A program made the position numbers and the translations under genes. Under the pieces are notes generated by a model. It was not told the origin of the DNA. It saw only the letters and a program-made list of their open reading frames with translations, and searched no databases. Shown here piece after piece: positions 15,936 through 24,215 of a DNA stretch of 64,000 bases. How positions within the stretch are numbered: position 1 is the stretch's first letter; each line of letters starts with the position of its first letter. This stretch comes from Mycobacterium scrofulaceum (lineage in GTDB: Bacteria > Actinomycetota > Actinomycetes > Mycobacteriales > Mycobacteriaceae): assembly GCF_001667885.1 (NCBI RefSeq), contig NZ_LZJW01000177.1, forward strand, positions 62,001-126,000. The letters are read 5' to 3'.

Positions 15936-17264
15936 GTGAGCACGTCGCGTAACCCGCAGCCGATCAACCGGCGCGCGGCTTTGGCGACCCTCGGACTGGG
16001 GGTGTTCGCCCCCAGCGTCTTGGCCGCGTGTGGCGGGCCGTCGGCCAAGCAGGCCGAGAAGAAGGAGCAGCCCGCGGCGAAGCTGAAGTTCCAGCCGGCC
16101 GACGCGACCGAGAACGTGGTGCCGATCGCGCCGGTCAGCGTCGAGATCAGCGACGGCTGGTTCCAGCACGTGGCGCTGACGAACTCCGCGGGCAAGGCCG
16201 TGGCGGGCAAGTTCAACTCCGACCGCACCGTCTACAGCACCACCGAGCCGCTGGGCTACGACGCGACCTACACGTGGAGCGGCTCGGCCGTCGGGCACGA
16301 CGGCAAGGCGATCCCGGTGACGGGCAAGTTCACCACGGTCGCTCCCACCAAGAAGATCGGTGGGGCGTTCCAGCTGGCCGACGGCCAGACCGTCGGGGTC
16401 GCGGCGCCGATCATCATCCAGTTCGACGCGCCGATCACCGATAAGGCCGCCGTCGAGAAGGCGTTGACCGTCACCACGAACCCGCCCGTCGAGGGCAGCT
16501 GGGCCTGGCTGCCCGACGAGGCGCAGGGCGCCCGGGTGCACTACCGCACCCGCGAGTACTACCCGGCGGGCACCACCGTCAACGTCGACGCCAAGTTGTA
16601 CGGGCTGCCGTTCGGCGACAGCGCCTACGGCGCCGAGGACATCTCGCTGAACATCCAGATCGGCCGCCGGCAGGTGGTCAAGGCCGAGGTCTCGTCGCAC
16701 CGCATCCAGGTGGTCCGCGACGAGGGCGTCATCATGGACTTCCCGTGCAGCTACGGCGAGGCCGACAAGGCGCGCAACGTCACCCGCAACGGCATCCACG
16801 TCGTCACCGAGAAGTACGCCGACTTCTACATGTCCAACCCCGCGGCCGGCTACAGCCACGTGCACGAGCGCTGGGCCGTCCGGATCTCCAACAACGGCGA
16901 GTTCATCCACGCCAACCCGGCGAGCGCCGGCGCGCAGGGCAACACCAACGTCACCAACGGCTGCATCAACCTGTCGACGGGGGACGCCGAGCAGTACTTC
17001 CAGTCGGCGATGTACGGCGACCCGGTGGAGGTGACGGGCAGCACGATCCAGCTGTCCTACTCCGACGGCGACATCTGGGACTGGGCCGTGGACTGGGACA
17101 CCTGGGTCGCCATGTCGGCGCTGCCGCCACCCACCGCGCACCCGCCGTCCACGCAGATTCCGGTGACCGCGCCGGTGACGCCGTCGACCGCCCCGAGCCT
17201 GTCCGGCACGCCGACGACGACCACCACCACGTCGTCTAGCCCGGCGACTGGCCCCGGCGGTTAA
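15936..17264 (+). CDS. lprQ: L,D-transpeptidase lipoprotein (Ldt/LprQ-like)
   Basis: A 442-residue cell-wall enzyme forming 3-3 cross-links in peptidoglycan, equivalent to LdtMt5 (Rv0483). The N-terminus has a lipoprotein signal with lipobox SVLAAC, so C32 would be lipidated. Ig-like domains follow at about residues 50-250. The YkuD catalytic domain contains H325 in FIHANP and C343 in NGCINLS. The last 45 residues are proline-, threonine- and serine-rich. The 3' end overlaps the convergent SDR gene by 29 bases. A TTG at 15927 would add three residues but precedes no better binding site. Confidence 0.93.
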   Translation: MSTSRNPQPINRRAALATLGLGVFAPSVLAACGGPSAKQAEKKEQPAAKLKFQPADATENVVPIAPVSVEISDGWFQHVALTNSAGKAVAGKFNSDRTVYSTTEPLGYDATYTWSGSAVGHDGKAIPVTGKFTTVAPTKKIGGAFQLADGQTVGVAAPIIIQFDAPITDKAAVEKALTVTTNPPVEGSWAWLPDEAQGARVHYRTREYYPAGTTVNVDAKLYGLPFGDSAYGAEDISLNIQIGRRQVVKAEVSSHRIQVVRDEGVIMDFPCSYGEADKARNVTRNGIHVVTEKYADFYMSNPAAGYSHVHERWAVRISNNGEFIHANPASAGAQGNTNVTNGCINLSTGDAEQYFQSAMYGDPVEVTGSTIQLSYSDGDIWDWAVDWDTWVAMSALPPPTAHPPSTQIPVTAPVTPSTAPSLSGTPTTTTTTSSSPATGPGG

Positions 17265-17997
17265 AGCGGGTGGCCGACGCCTGGTCGCGCGGCTTCATGA
17301 CGATCAGGTCGAGGTCGACGTGCGGCGGCCGCGAGGCCACGAAACCGATCACCTCGGCGACATCGGCGGCCACCAGCGGCGTGAGGCCGGTGTAGACGGC
17401 GTCGGCGCGTTGCTGATCACCGTCGAAGCGGACCAGGGAAAACTCCGTCTCGACCGCGCCCGGCGCGATCTCGGTCAGCCGCACCGGCTTGCCCAGCAGC
17501 TCGCCGCGCAGCGTGCGGTGCAGCGCCCCCTGTGCGTGTTTGGCCGCCGTGTACCCCGCGCCGCCGTCGTAAACGTCAAGTGCGGCAACCGAAGTCACGG
17601 TGACGATCAGCCCGTCGCCGGAGGCGATGAGCTTGGGCAGCAGCGCGCGGGTGACCCGCAGCGTGCCCATCACGTTGGTCTCCCACATCCACCGCCAGTG
17701 CTCGAGGTCGGCTTCGGCGACCGGCGCCAGGCCGCGGGCGCCGCCTGCGTTGTTGACCAACACGTCGACGCGGCTCAGCTCCTCGGCGAGCGCGGCGACA
17801 GCCGCGTCGTCTGTGACATCGGCCACAATGGCGGTTCCGCCGATCTCCCGTGCCAGGGCGTTGATGCGGTCGGCCCGCCGCGCGACCGCGACCACGTGAA
17901 AGCCCTGCGCAGCAAGGGTCTGGGCCGTCGCCTCGCCGATTCCGGAGCTGGCCCCCGTGACGACGGCGACGCGTTCATTCCTGACATTTCCAGCCAT
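17236..17997 (-). CDS. Short-chain dehydrogenase (Rv0484c-like)
   Basis: A 253-residue classical SDR. It has the nucleotide loop TGASSGIG near residue 15, NNAGG near residue 83, a catalytic Ser in TVTSVAALD and the YTAAK dyad. The R-R pair after TGASSGIG (AVARRADR) suggests NADP preference. The substrate is unknown. The start codon is preceded by TAAGGT 7 bases away, so this gene may be leaderless. Its 3' end overlaps the transpeptidase gene by 29 bases on the opposite strand. Confidence 0.9.
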   Translation of the reverse strand: MAGNVRNERVAVVTGASSGIGEATAQTLAAQGFHVVAVARRADRINALAREIGGTAIVADVTDDAAVAALAEELSRVDVLVNNAGGARGLAPVAEADLEHWRWMWETNVMGTLRVTRALLPKLIASGDGLIVTVTSVAALDVYDGGAGYTAAKHAQGALHRTLRGELLGKPVRLTEIAPGAVETEFSLVRFDGDQQRADAVYTGLTPLVAADVAEVIGFVASRPPHVDLDLIVMKPRDQASATRFNRRGQSPG

Positions 17998-18004
17998 CGA
18001 AACA

Positions 18005-18010
18005 ACCTTA
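18005..18010 (-). promoter_or_regulatory. -10 element for leaderless SDR transcript
   Basis: On the minus strand TAAGGT lies 7 bases before the ATG at 17997. No ribosome binding site precedes that ATG. It sits back to back with the -10 element of the polycysteine leader, only 10 bases apart. Confidence 0.5.
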
Positions 18011-18020
18011 GTGAACGTGC

Positions 18021-18026
18021 TAAATT
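18021..18026 (+). promoter_or_regulatory. -10 element for the polycysteine leader
   Basis: TAAATT lies 6 bases before GTG 18033, so transcription would begin at the start codon and give a leaderless message. Confidence 0.6.
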
Positions 18027-18032
18027 TTGGAC

Positions 18033-18119
18033 GTGCACCTCAGCGCCCTGTCCAGCACCACCACCGCGTGTCTTTGCGCGGCGGGTGCGTGTTGTTGTCG
18101 CGCACTTTGCCGCTCCTGA
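18033..18119 (+). CDS. Leaderless polycysteine leader peptide upstream of the ROK-mshA operon
   Basis: A 28-residue open frame, too short for usual gene calling. It has six cysteines, at residues 13, 15, 20, 21, 22 and 26, including a run of three cysteine codons. The -10 element TAAATT stands 6 bases before the GTG. Leaderless polycysteine small ORFs are described in mycobacteria as cysteine-responsive attenuators. Here the peptide ends 51 bases before the ROK regulator that is followed by mshA, the first gene of mycothiol synthesis. Mycothiol contains cysteine, so the link is sensible. A small hairpin, TGGCC-N6-GGCCA at 18130-18145, lies between leader and regulator. Function is inferred from pattern and position. 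Confidence 0.78.
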   Translation: MHLSALSSTTTACLCAAGACCCRALCRS

Positions 18120-18170
18120 CTTTCAGGTGTGGCCAGTGACGGCCAACAAGGACTCGGACAAAGGACGCTC

Positions 18171-19490
18171 GTGCGCTCGAATACCCTCACCCAGACTCAT
18201 CATTCGCCCACCCGGGCCACCTACCGCGGCCATCGGTCGGCACGCCGTCAGATCGTGCCGCCGGCCCTGCACATCGCCGACTCGGCGGCGGCATCGGTTT
18301 TCCGGGCCGTTCGCTTGCGCGGCCCCGTCGGCCGTGACGTCATCGCCGGCGTCACCTCGCTGAGCATCGCGACGGTCAACCGCCAGGTCATCGCCCTGCT
18401 CGAGGCCGGTTTGCTGCGGGAACGCGCCGACCTGGCCGTCTCCGGCGCGATCGGTCGCCCCCGCGTGCCGGTCGAGGTCAACCACGAACCGTTCGTGACG
18501 CTGGGCATCCACATCGGGGCCCGCACCACCAGCATCGTGGCCACCGACCTGTTCGGCCGCACGCTCGACACCGTCGAGACGCCGACACCGCTCAGCCCCG
18601 CCGGGCCCGCCCTGGCGACGCTGGCCGAGAGCGCGGCCCGCTACCTGCAGCGCTGGCATCGGCGGCGCCCGCTGTGGGTCGGCGTCGCGATCGGTGGCAC
18701 CGTCGACAGCGCGACCGGTCACGTCGACCACCCGCGGCTCGGGTGGCGGCAGGCGCCGGTCGGCCCCGTGCTGGCCGACGCGCTGGGGCTGCCCGTCTCG
18801 GTGGCTTCACACGTCGACGCCATGGCGGGGGCCGAGCTGCTGCTCGGCATGCGGCGATTCCTGCCCAGCTCGCCCACCATCCTGTACGTGTACGCCCGCG
18901 AGACCGTGGGCTACGCGCTGGTGATCGGCGGGCGCGTGCACTGCCCGACCAGCGGCCCGGGCACCATCGCCGCCCTGCCCGCCCACTCCGAGCTGCTCGG
19001 CGGCACCGGCCAGCTGGAATCCACGGTCAGCGACGAGGCGGTGCTGGCCGCCGCCCGCCGGCTGCGGATCCTGCCGTTCGCGCCCGCGGGCCGCCCGAAC
19101 GCGTCGACCGCCGGCATCAACGACCTGCTGCGCCTGGCCCGCGGTGGCAACGAGCATGCGAAAGAGCTGCTGAGCGAGCGGGGCCGGGTCCTCGGGCAGG
19201 CGGTGGCGTTGCTGCGCGACATGCTCAACCCCGACGAGCTGGTGGTCGGTGGCCAGGCCTTCACCGAATTCCCGGAGGGCATGGAGAACGTCGAGGCGGC
19301 GTTCGCCGAGCACTCGGTGTTGCCGCCACGCGACATCCGCGTCACCGTCTTCGGGAACCGGGTGCAGGAGGCCGGCGCGGGGACGGTGTCGCTGGGCGGG
19401 CTGTACGCCGACCCGCTCGGTGCGATGCGCCGCGCGGGGGCGCTGGGCCCCCGGCTGCGCGGCGTGGCTGCCGACGAGTCTTCCGCTTAA
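18171..19490 (+). CDS. ROK-family transcriptional regulator (Rv0485-like)
   Basis: A 439-residue regulator. A winged helix-turn-helix occupies about residues 30-95 (GRDVIAGVTSLSIATVNRQVIALLEAGLL). A ROK sugar-kinase-like domain follows, but the ATP-binding glycine pattern is weak, so it is probably not a kinase. The M. tuberculosis homologue Rv0485 has been reported to affect a pe-ppe pair. GTG at 18171 has AAGGA 6 bases upstream and gives the expected length. It is the first full gene after the polycysteine leader and is followed by mshA after 59 bases. Confidence 0.88.
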   Translation: MRSNTLTQTHHSPTRATYRGHRSARRQIVPPALHIADSAAASVFRAVRLRGPVGRDVIAGVTSLSIATVNRQVIALLEAGLLRERADLAVSGAIGRPRVPVEVNHEPFVTLGIHIGARTTSIVATDLFGRTLDTVETPTPLSPAGPALATLAESAARYLQRWHRRRPLWVGVAIGGTVDSATGHVDHPRLGWRQAPVGPVLADALGLPVSVASHVDAMAGAELLLGMRRFLPSSPTILYVYARETVGYALVIGGRVHCPTSGPGTIAALPAHSELLGGTGQLESTVSDEAVLAAARRLRILPFAPAGRPNASTAGINDLLRLARGGNEHAKELLSERGRVLGQAVALLRDMLNPDELVVGGQAFTEFPEGMENVEAAFAEHSVLPPRDIRVTVFGNRVQEAGAGTVSLGGLYADPLGAMRRAGALGPRLRGVAADESSA

Positions 19491-19549
19491 CGCGAAGCCG
19501 TGTCCTGGGCGTTGGGCTCGCGGGTCGGACGTCCTGTAAAGATGAAAGA

Positions 19550-20821
19550 GTGCGGCACGACGACGTCTTCCGGCTGAAACCGCGCCGCGTCGCAGTGTTG
19601 GCGGTGCACACCTCACCGCTGGCGCAGCCGGGCACCGGCGACGCCGGGGGCATGAACGTCTACGTGTTGCAGACCGCGCTGCACCTGGCTCGCCGCGGCA
19701 TCGAGGTGGAGATCTTCACCCGGGCCACCGCGTCGGCCGACCCGCCGGTCGCGCGGGTGGCGCCCGGCGTGCTGGTGCGCAACGTGGTGGCGGGGCCGTT
19801 CGAGGGCCTGGACAAATACGACCTGCCCACCCAGCTGTGCGCGTTCGCCGCCGGGGTGCTGCGCGCCGAAGCCTCGCACGAGCCGGGCTACTACGACATC
19901 GTGCATTCCCATTACTGGCTGTCCGGACAGGTCGGCTGGTTGGCCCGCGACCGCTGGGCGGTGCCGCTGGTGCACACCGCGCACACGCTGGCCGCGGTCA
20001 AGAACGCGGCGCTGGCCGCGGGTGACGCGCCCGAGCCGCCGTTGCGCACGGTCGGCGAGCAGCAGGTGGTCGACGAGGCGGACCGGCTGATCGTCAACAC
20101 CGATGACGAAGCCAGGCAATTGATTTCGATTCACCGCGCCGACCCGGCCCGCATCGACGTGGTCCACCCCGGCGTGGATCTCGAGGTCTTCCGCCCGGGC
20201 GATCGCCGGGCGGCCCGCGCCGCGCTGGGGTTGCCGCTCGACGAGGACGTGGTGGCGTTCGTCGGGCGCATCCAGCCGCTGAAGGCGCCCGACATCGTGC
20301 TGCGCGCCGCCGCGAAATTGCCGGGGGTGCGCATCGTGGTGGCCGGCGGGCCGTCGGGCAGCGGCCTGGCCGCGCCGGACGGGCTGCGGCGGCTCGCCGA
20401 CGAACTCGGCATCGCCGCGCGGGTGACCTTCCTGCCCCCGCAGTCCCGCCCGGACCTGGCCACGCTGTTCCAGGCCGCCAGCCTGGTCGCGGTGCCGAGC
20501 TATTCGGAGTCGTTCGGACTGGTCGCCGTCGAGGCCCAGGCGTGTGGCACCCCCGTGGTGGCCGCCGCGGTGGGCGGCCTGCCGGTGGCCGTGCGGGACG
20601 GGATCACCGGCATGCTGGTGGCCGGCCACGACGTCGATCGGTGGGCGGACGCGCTGGAGAAGATGCTGCGCTTGCCGGCGCCGCAGGCCGAGGCGATGAG
20701 CCGGGCCGCCGCCGCGCACGCGGCGACCTTCTCCTGGGAGAACACCACCGACGCGCTGCTGACCAGCTATCGCCGCGCGATCAGCGAGTACACCGCCGAG
20801 CGCCGCGGGGTCGGCGCGTGA
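19550..20821 (+). CDS. mshA: D-inositol-3-phosphate glycosyltransferase, mycothiol synthesis
   Basis: A 423-residue GT-B glycosyltransferase (GT4) that joins UDP-GlcNAc to 1-L-myo-inositol 1-phosphate, the first step towards mycothiol. N-terminal donor/acceptor motifs include HTSPLAQPGTGDAGGMNVYV and HSHYWLSGQ. The C-terminal sugar-nucleotide motif PSYSESFGLVAVEAQACGTPV has the family's EX7E glutamates. The protein begins at GTG 19550, shorter at the N-terminus than the M. tuberculosis protein, which carries an extra tail. The stop overlaps the next start as GTGA. The polycysteine leader upstream suggests control by cysteine supply. Confidence 0.95.
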   Translation: MRHDDVFRLKPRRVAVLAVHTSPLAQPGTGDAGGMNVYVLQTALHLARRGIEVEIFTRATASADPPVARVAPGVLVRNVVAGPFEGLDKYDLPTQLCAFAAGVLRAEASHEPGYYDIVHSHYWLSGQVGWLARDRWAVPLVHTAHTLAAVKNAALAAGDAPEPPLRTVGEQQVVDEADRLIVNTDDEARQLISIHRADPARIDVVHPGVDLEVFRPGDRRAARAALGLPLDEDVVAFVGRIQPLKAPDIVLRAAAKLPGVRIVVAGGPSGSGLAAPDGLRRLADELGIAARVTFLPPQSRPDLATLFQAASLVAVPSYSESFGLVAVEAQACGTPVVAAAVGGLPVAVRDGITGMLVAGHDVDRWADALEKMLRLPAPQAEAMSRAAAAHAATFSWENTTDALLTSYRRAISEYTAERRGVGA

Positions 20822-21327
20822 GCGCCACTGTCGAGCGCGTGATCGAGGACGCGTTGCGGGCCAGTGGCCTCGTCTACTCGAAACACGATGGCGCGCACGG
20901 CGGCCTGTCGGGGCTGGTGGTGGAGTTGCCCGGCGAGCGCAAGCTCAAGACCAACACCATCCTGAGCGTCGGCGAGCACTCGGTGCGCGTCGAGGCGTTC
21001 GTGTGCCGCAAGCCCGACGAGAACCACGAGGGGGTCTACCGCTTCCTGCTCAAGCGGAACCGCCGCCTCTACGGCGTGGCGTACACCCTGGACAACGTCG
21101 GCGACATCTATCTGGTCGGCCGCATGTCACTGGCGTCGGTGGACGCCGACGAGATCGACCGGGTGCTCGGACAGGTTCTCGAAGCCGTGGATGCGGACTT
21201 CAATACGTTGCTGGAGTTGGGATTTCGCTCGTCGATCCAGAAAGAGTGGGATTGGCGGGTGTCTCGCGGCGAGTCGCTGAAGAACCTGCAGGCGTTCGCT
21301 CATTTGATCGACGAAGACGACGAATAA
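20818..21327 (+). CDS. YbjN-domain protein (Rv0487-like)
   Basis: A 169-residue protein of the YbjN/type III secretion chaperone-like fold. The start GTG at 20818 overlaps the mshA stop as GTGA, which fixes the frame and suggests translational coupling. Family features include LLKRNRRLYGVAYTLDNVGDIYLVGRMSL in the middle and an acidic C-terminus ending EDDE. No catalytic residues are recognised. In M. tuberculosis Rv0488, a LysE-type exporter, comes next; here the phosphoglycerate mutase gene follows after 10 bases. Confidence 0.87.
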   Translation: MSATVERVIEDALRASGLVYSKHDGAHGGLSGLVVELPGERKLKTNTILSVGEHSVRVEAFVCRKPDENHEGVYRFLLKRNRRLYGVAYTLDNVGDIYLVGRMSLASVDADEIDRVLGQVLEAVDADFNTLLELGFRSSIQKEWDWRVSRGESLKNLQAFAHLIDEDDE

Positions 21328-21330
21328 GCT
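21325..21330 (+). promoter_or_regulatory. -10 element for leaderless gpm1
   Basis: TAAGCT overlaps the stop codon of the YbjN gene and ends 7 bases before ATG 21338. No Shine-Dalgarno sequence precedes that ATG. Confidence 0.4.
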
Positions 21331-21337
21331 AGCCGGC

Positions 21338-22087
21338 ATGTCAGATACCGGCACGTTGGTGCTGCTCCGCCACGGCGAGAGCGAATGGAACGCAAGCAAC
21401 CAGTTCACCGGGTGGGTCGACGTGGACCTGACCGAGAAGGGCCGGGCCGAGGCGGTGCGCAGCGGCGAGCTGCTGGCCGAGCAGAACCTGTTGCCCGACG
21501 TCCTATACACCTCGCTGCTGTGCCGCGCGATCACCACCGCGCACCTGGCGCTGGACGCCGCCGACCGGTTGTGGATCCCGGTGCGGCGCAGCTGGCGGCT
21601 CAACGAGCGGCACTACGGGGCGCTGCAGGGCCTGAACAAGGCGGAGACCAAGGACCGCTACGGCGAGGAGCAGTTCATGATCTGGCGGCGCAGCTATGAC
21701 ACGCCGCCGCCGCCGATCGAGAAGGGCAGCCGGTTCAGCCAGGACGCCGACCCCCGCTACGCCGACATCGGCGGCGGCCCGCTGACCGAATGCCTGGCCG
21801 ACGTGGTCGTGCGATTCCTGCCGTACTTCACCGACGTCATCGTCCCGGACCTGCGTTGCGGCAAGACGGTGCTGATCGTCGCGCACGGAAACTCGCTTCG
21901 CGCCCTGGTCAAGTACCTCGACCAGATGTCGGACGACGACGTCGTCGGGCTCAACATCCCGACCGGAATCCCGCTGCGCTACGACCTCGACGCCGACCTG
22001 CGGCCGGTCGTCCCGGGCGGCACCTACCTCGACCCGGAGGCGGCCGCGGCGGGTGCTGCGGCCGTTGCCAGCCAGGGGCGCCGGTAA
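21338..22087 (+). CDS. gpm1: 2,3-bisphosphoglycerate-dependent phosphoglycerate mutase
   Basis: A 249-residue glycolytic enzyme interconverting 3- and 2-phosphoglycerate. The phosphohistidine motif LLRHGESEWN is at residues 8-17, with RLNERHYGALQG further on and the second active His in VAHGNSLR near residue 185. The length is standard for the dimeric bacterial enzyme. It lies 10 bases downstream of the YbjN gene. A likely hairpin follows its stop. Confidence 0.96.
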   Translation: MSDTGTLVLLRHGESEWNASNQFTGWVDVDLTEKGRAEAVRSGELLAEQNLLPDVLYTSLLCRAITTAHLALDAADRLWIPVRRSWRLNERHYGALQGLNKAETKDRYGEEQFMIWRRSYDTPPPPIEKGSRFSQDADPRYADIGGGPLTECLADVVVRFLPYFTDVIVPDLRCGKTVLIVAHGNSLRALVKYLDQMSDDDVVGLNIPTGIPLRYDLDADLRPVVPGGTYLDPEAAAAGAAAVASQGRR

Positions 22088-22126
22088 AACGGGCCACCGG
22101 CCGAAAGCGAGTTTCAAAGGCCCGTT
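22088..22126 (+). terminator. Inverted repeat after gpm1
   Basis: AACGGGCC at 22088-22095 and GGCCCGTT at 22119-22126 are perfect complements around 23 bases. The stem starts at the base after the stop codon. The 113 bases that follow, up to senX3, would hold the senX3 promoter. Confidence 0.5.
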
Positions 22127-22239
22127 AGCCGAACATCGCGTAAACGGGAGTGGAACACCTGAAGCGGAAAGTGTGACTTGTCCGATTTTGGCCTCGTTCC
22201 GCTAGGGCGGCGTTCAGGAAGATTTGTAGGATTTGCTAT

Positions 22240-23460
22240 GTGACTGTGTTCTCGGCGCTGTTGCTGGCCGGGGTCTTGTCCGTGCTGGGGCTGGCCATTG
22301 GGGTAGCAGCCGGGACCCGGCTGTCGCCGAAAGCCGCTCACCGCAGGGAGCGGGTCAGCACCGAATGGACCGGGATCACCGTCGCGCAGATGCTGCAACG
22401 CATCGTCGCGCTGATGCCGCTGGGGGTGGCGGTGGTCGATTCCCACCGCGACGTCGTCTACCTCAACGACCGGGCGAGGGAGCTGGGGCTGGTGCGCGAC
22501 CGCCAGCTCGACGACCAGGCGTGGGAGGCGGCACAGCAGGCGCTCGGCGGCGTCGACGTCGAATTCGACCTGCGGCCGGCCAAACGGGCCGCCGGTCGGT
22601 CCGGGTTGTCGGTGCACGGCCAGGCGCGCCTGCTCAGTGAGGAAGACCGCCGCTTCGCGGTGGTGTTCGCCCACGACCAGTCCGACTACGCGCGCATGGA
22701 GGCGACCAGGCGCGACTTCGTGGCCAACGTCAGCCACGAGCTCAAGACCCCGGTGGGCGCCATGGCCCTACTCGCCGAGGCGCTGCTGGCGTCCTCGGAT
22801 GACTCCGAGACCGTCCGCCGGTTTGCCGAGCGGGTGCTCGTCGAAGCCAACCGGCTGGGGGACATGGTCGCCGAGCTGATCGAGCTGTCCCGGCTGCAGG
22901 GCGCCGAACGGTTGCCCAACGTGACCGAGGTCGACGTGGATACCGTTGTGTCCGAAGCGATTTCACGGCACAAGGTGGCCGCCGACAATGCTCAGATCGA
23001 GGTGCGCACCGATGCGCCCAGCGGCCTGCGGGTGCTGGGCGACGAGACGCTTCTGGTCACCGCCCTGGCCAACCTGGTGTCCAATGCGATCGCCTACTCG
23101 CCACCCGGGTCGCCGGTCTCGATCAGCCGCCGCCGCCGCGGCGACAACATCGAGATCGCCGTCACCGACCGGGGCATCGGGATCGCGCTGGAGGATCAGG
23201 AGCGGGTCTTCGAGCGGTTCTTCCGGGGGGATAAGGCACGCTCGCGCGCCACTGGCGGCAGCGGGCTGGGCCTGGCCATCGTCAAACATGTCGCGGCCAA
23301 TCACAACGGCAGCATCGGGGTGTGGAGCAAGCCGGGCACGGGTTCCACATTCACGCTGTCGATTCCGGCCTACAAGGACACCGACGAAGAACCCGAGCAA
23401 CCGCCGGGCCGCGAGGTGCGGCCCAACAGGTCACAACGAGAGGAAGAACTAAGTAGATGA
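22240..23460 (+). CDS. senX3: Sensor histidine kinase SenX3
   Basis: A 406-residue membrane kinase that senses phosphate supply and phosphorylates RegX3. The N-terminus has one strong membrane segment (about residues 4-26) and a PAS-like region at about 50-145. The H-box is VSHELKTP with H166. The ATP domain has N-box NLVSNAIAYS, G1 DRGIGIALED and G2 GGSGLGLAIVKH. The start is GTG at 22240, giving a length close to the 410 residues of M. tuberculosis SenX3. The stop overlaps a small coupling ORF as ATGA. Confidence 0.95.
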   Translation: MTVFSALLLAGVLSVLGLAIGVAAGTRLSPKAAHRRERVSTEWTGITVAQMLQRIVALMPLGVAVVDSHRDVVYLNDRARELGLVRDRQLDDQAWEAAQQALGGVDVEFDLRPAKRAAGRSGLSVHGQARLLSEEDRRFAVVFAHDQSDYARMEATRRDFVANVSHELKTPVGAMALLAEALLASSDDSETVRRFAERVLVEANRLGDMVAELIELSRLQGAERLPNVTEVDVDTVVSEAISRHKVAADNAQIEVRTDAPSGLRVLGDETLLVTALANLVSNAIAYSPPGSPVSISRRRRGDNIEIAVTDRGIGIALEDQERVFERFFRGDKARSRATGGSGLGLAIVKHVAANHNGSIGVWSKPGTGSTFTLSIPAYKDTDEEPEQPPGREVRPNRSQREEELSR

Positions 23461-23510
23461 CCCGCGCGTACGACGATGCAGAGCGTCGCGATGAGAAGGA
23501 GTCGCGCTGA
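23457..23510 (+). repeat. MIRU-like 54-bp element encoding a small coupled ORF between senX3 and regX3
   Basis: An ATG at 23457 overlaps the senX3 stop (ATGA). The frame runs 17 codons and ends in TGA at 23508-23510, which overlaps the regX3 ATG (TGATG). GAAGGAG at 23494-23500 would serve regX3. This layout matches the MIRU repeats known in the senX3-regX3 interval of M. tuberculosis, which hold a small ORF linking the two genes. Only one unit is present here. Confidence 0.7.
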
Positions 23511-24193
23511 TGACCAGTGTGCTGATCGTGGAGGACGAGGAGTCGCTGGCCGATCCGCTGGCATTCCTCCTGCGCAAGGAGGGCTTCGAGGCCACCGTTG
23601 TGACGGATGGACAGGCCGCACTGGCCGAGTTCGACCGTGGCGGTGCCGACATCGTGCTGCTCGACTTGATGCTGCCCGGCATGTCGGGGACCGACGTGTG
23701 CAAGCAGCTGCGTGCTCGTTCCAGCGTGCCGGTGATCATGGTGACCGCGCGGGACAGCGAGATCGACAAGGTCGTCGGGCTGGAACTCGGCGCCGACGAC
23801 TACGTGACCAAGCCGTATTCGGCGCGCGAGTTGATCGCCCGGATTCGGGCGGTGCTCCGCCGCGGCGGTGACGACGACTCCGAGATCAGCGACGGTGTGC
23901 TCGAGTCCGGACCGGTGCGGATGGACGTCGAGCGTCACGTCGTCTCGGTCAACGGTGACACGATCACGTTGCCGCTCAAGGAGTTTGACCTGCTCGAGTA
24001 CCTGATGCGCAACAGCGGGCGGGTGCTGACCCGCGGGCAGTTGATCGATCGGGTGTGGGGCGCGGACTACGTCGGCGACACCAAGACGCTCGACGTCCAC
24101 GTCAAGCGTCTGCGGTCCAAGATCGAAGCCGACCCGGCCAACCCGGTCCACCTGGTCACCGTGCGGGGACTGGGCTACAAGCTGGAGGGCTAG
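23510..24193 (+). CDS. regX3: Phosphate response regulator RegX3
   Basis: A 227-residue OmpR/PhoB-type regulator. The receiver domain has the acidic pocket EDEE and the phosphorylated Asp at residue 52 in VLLDLMLPG; the switch residues are VTA and KPYSARE. The winged-helix DNA-binding domain covers about residues 130-225, with LKEFDLLEYLMRNSGRVLTR. It controls phosphate-starvation genes and, in M. tuberculosis, ESX-5 secretion. The ATG overlaps the stop of the small coupling ORF, so translation is linked to senX3. Confidence 0.97.
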   Translation: MTSVLIVEDEESLADPLAFLLRKEGFEATVVTDGQAALAEFDRGGADIVLLDLMLPGMSGTDVCKQLRARSSVPVIMVTARDSEIDKVVGLELGADDYVTKPYSARELIARIRAVLRRGGDDDSEISDGVLESGPVRMDVERHVVSVNGDTITLPLKEFDLLEYLMRNSGRVLTRGQLIDRVWGADYVGDTKTLDVHVKRLRSKIEADPANPVHLVTVRGLGYKLEG

Positions 24194-24215
24194 GCCGAGT
24201 CGGTAAAAGCTCGCT

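Noticed and set aside
18674..19549. Long upstream extension of the mshA frame inside the ROK regulator gene
   Set aside because: It overlaps a well-supported gene in another frame and is arginine-rich; mshA sequence starts at about 19550.
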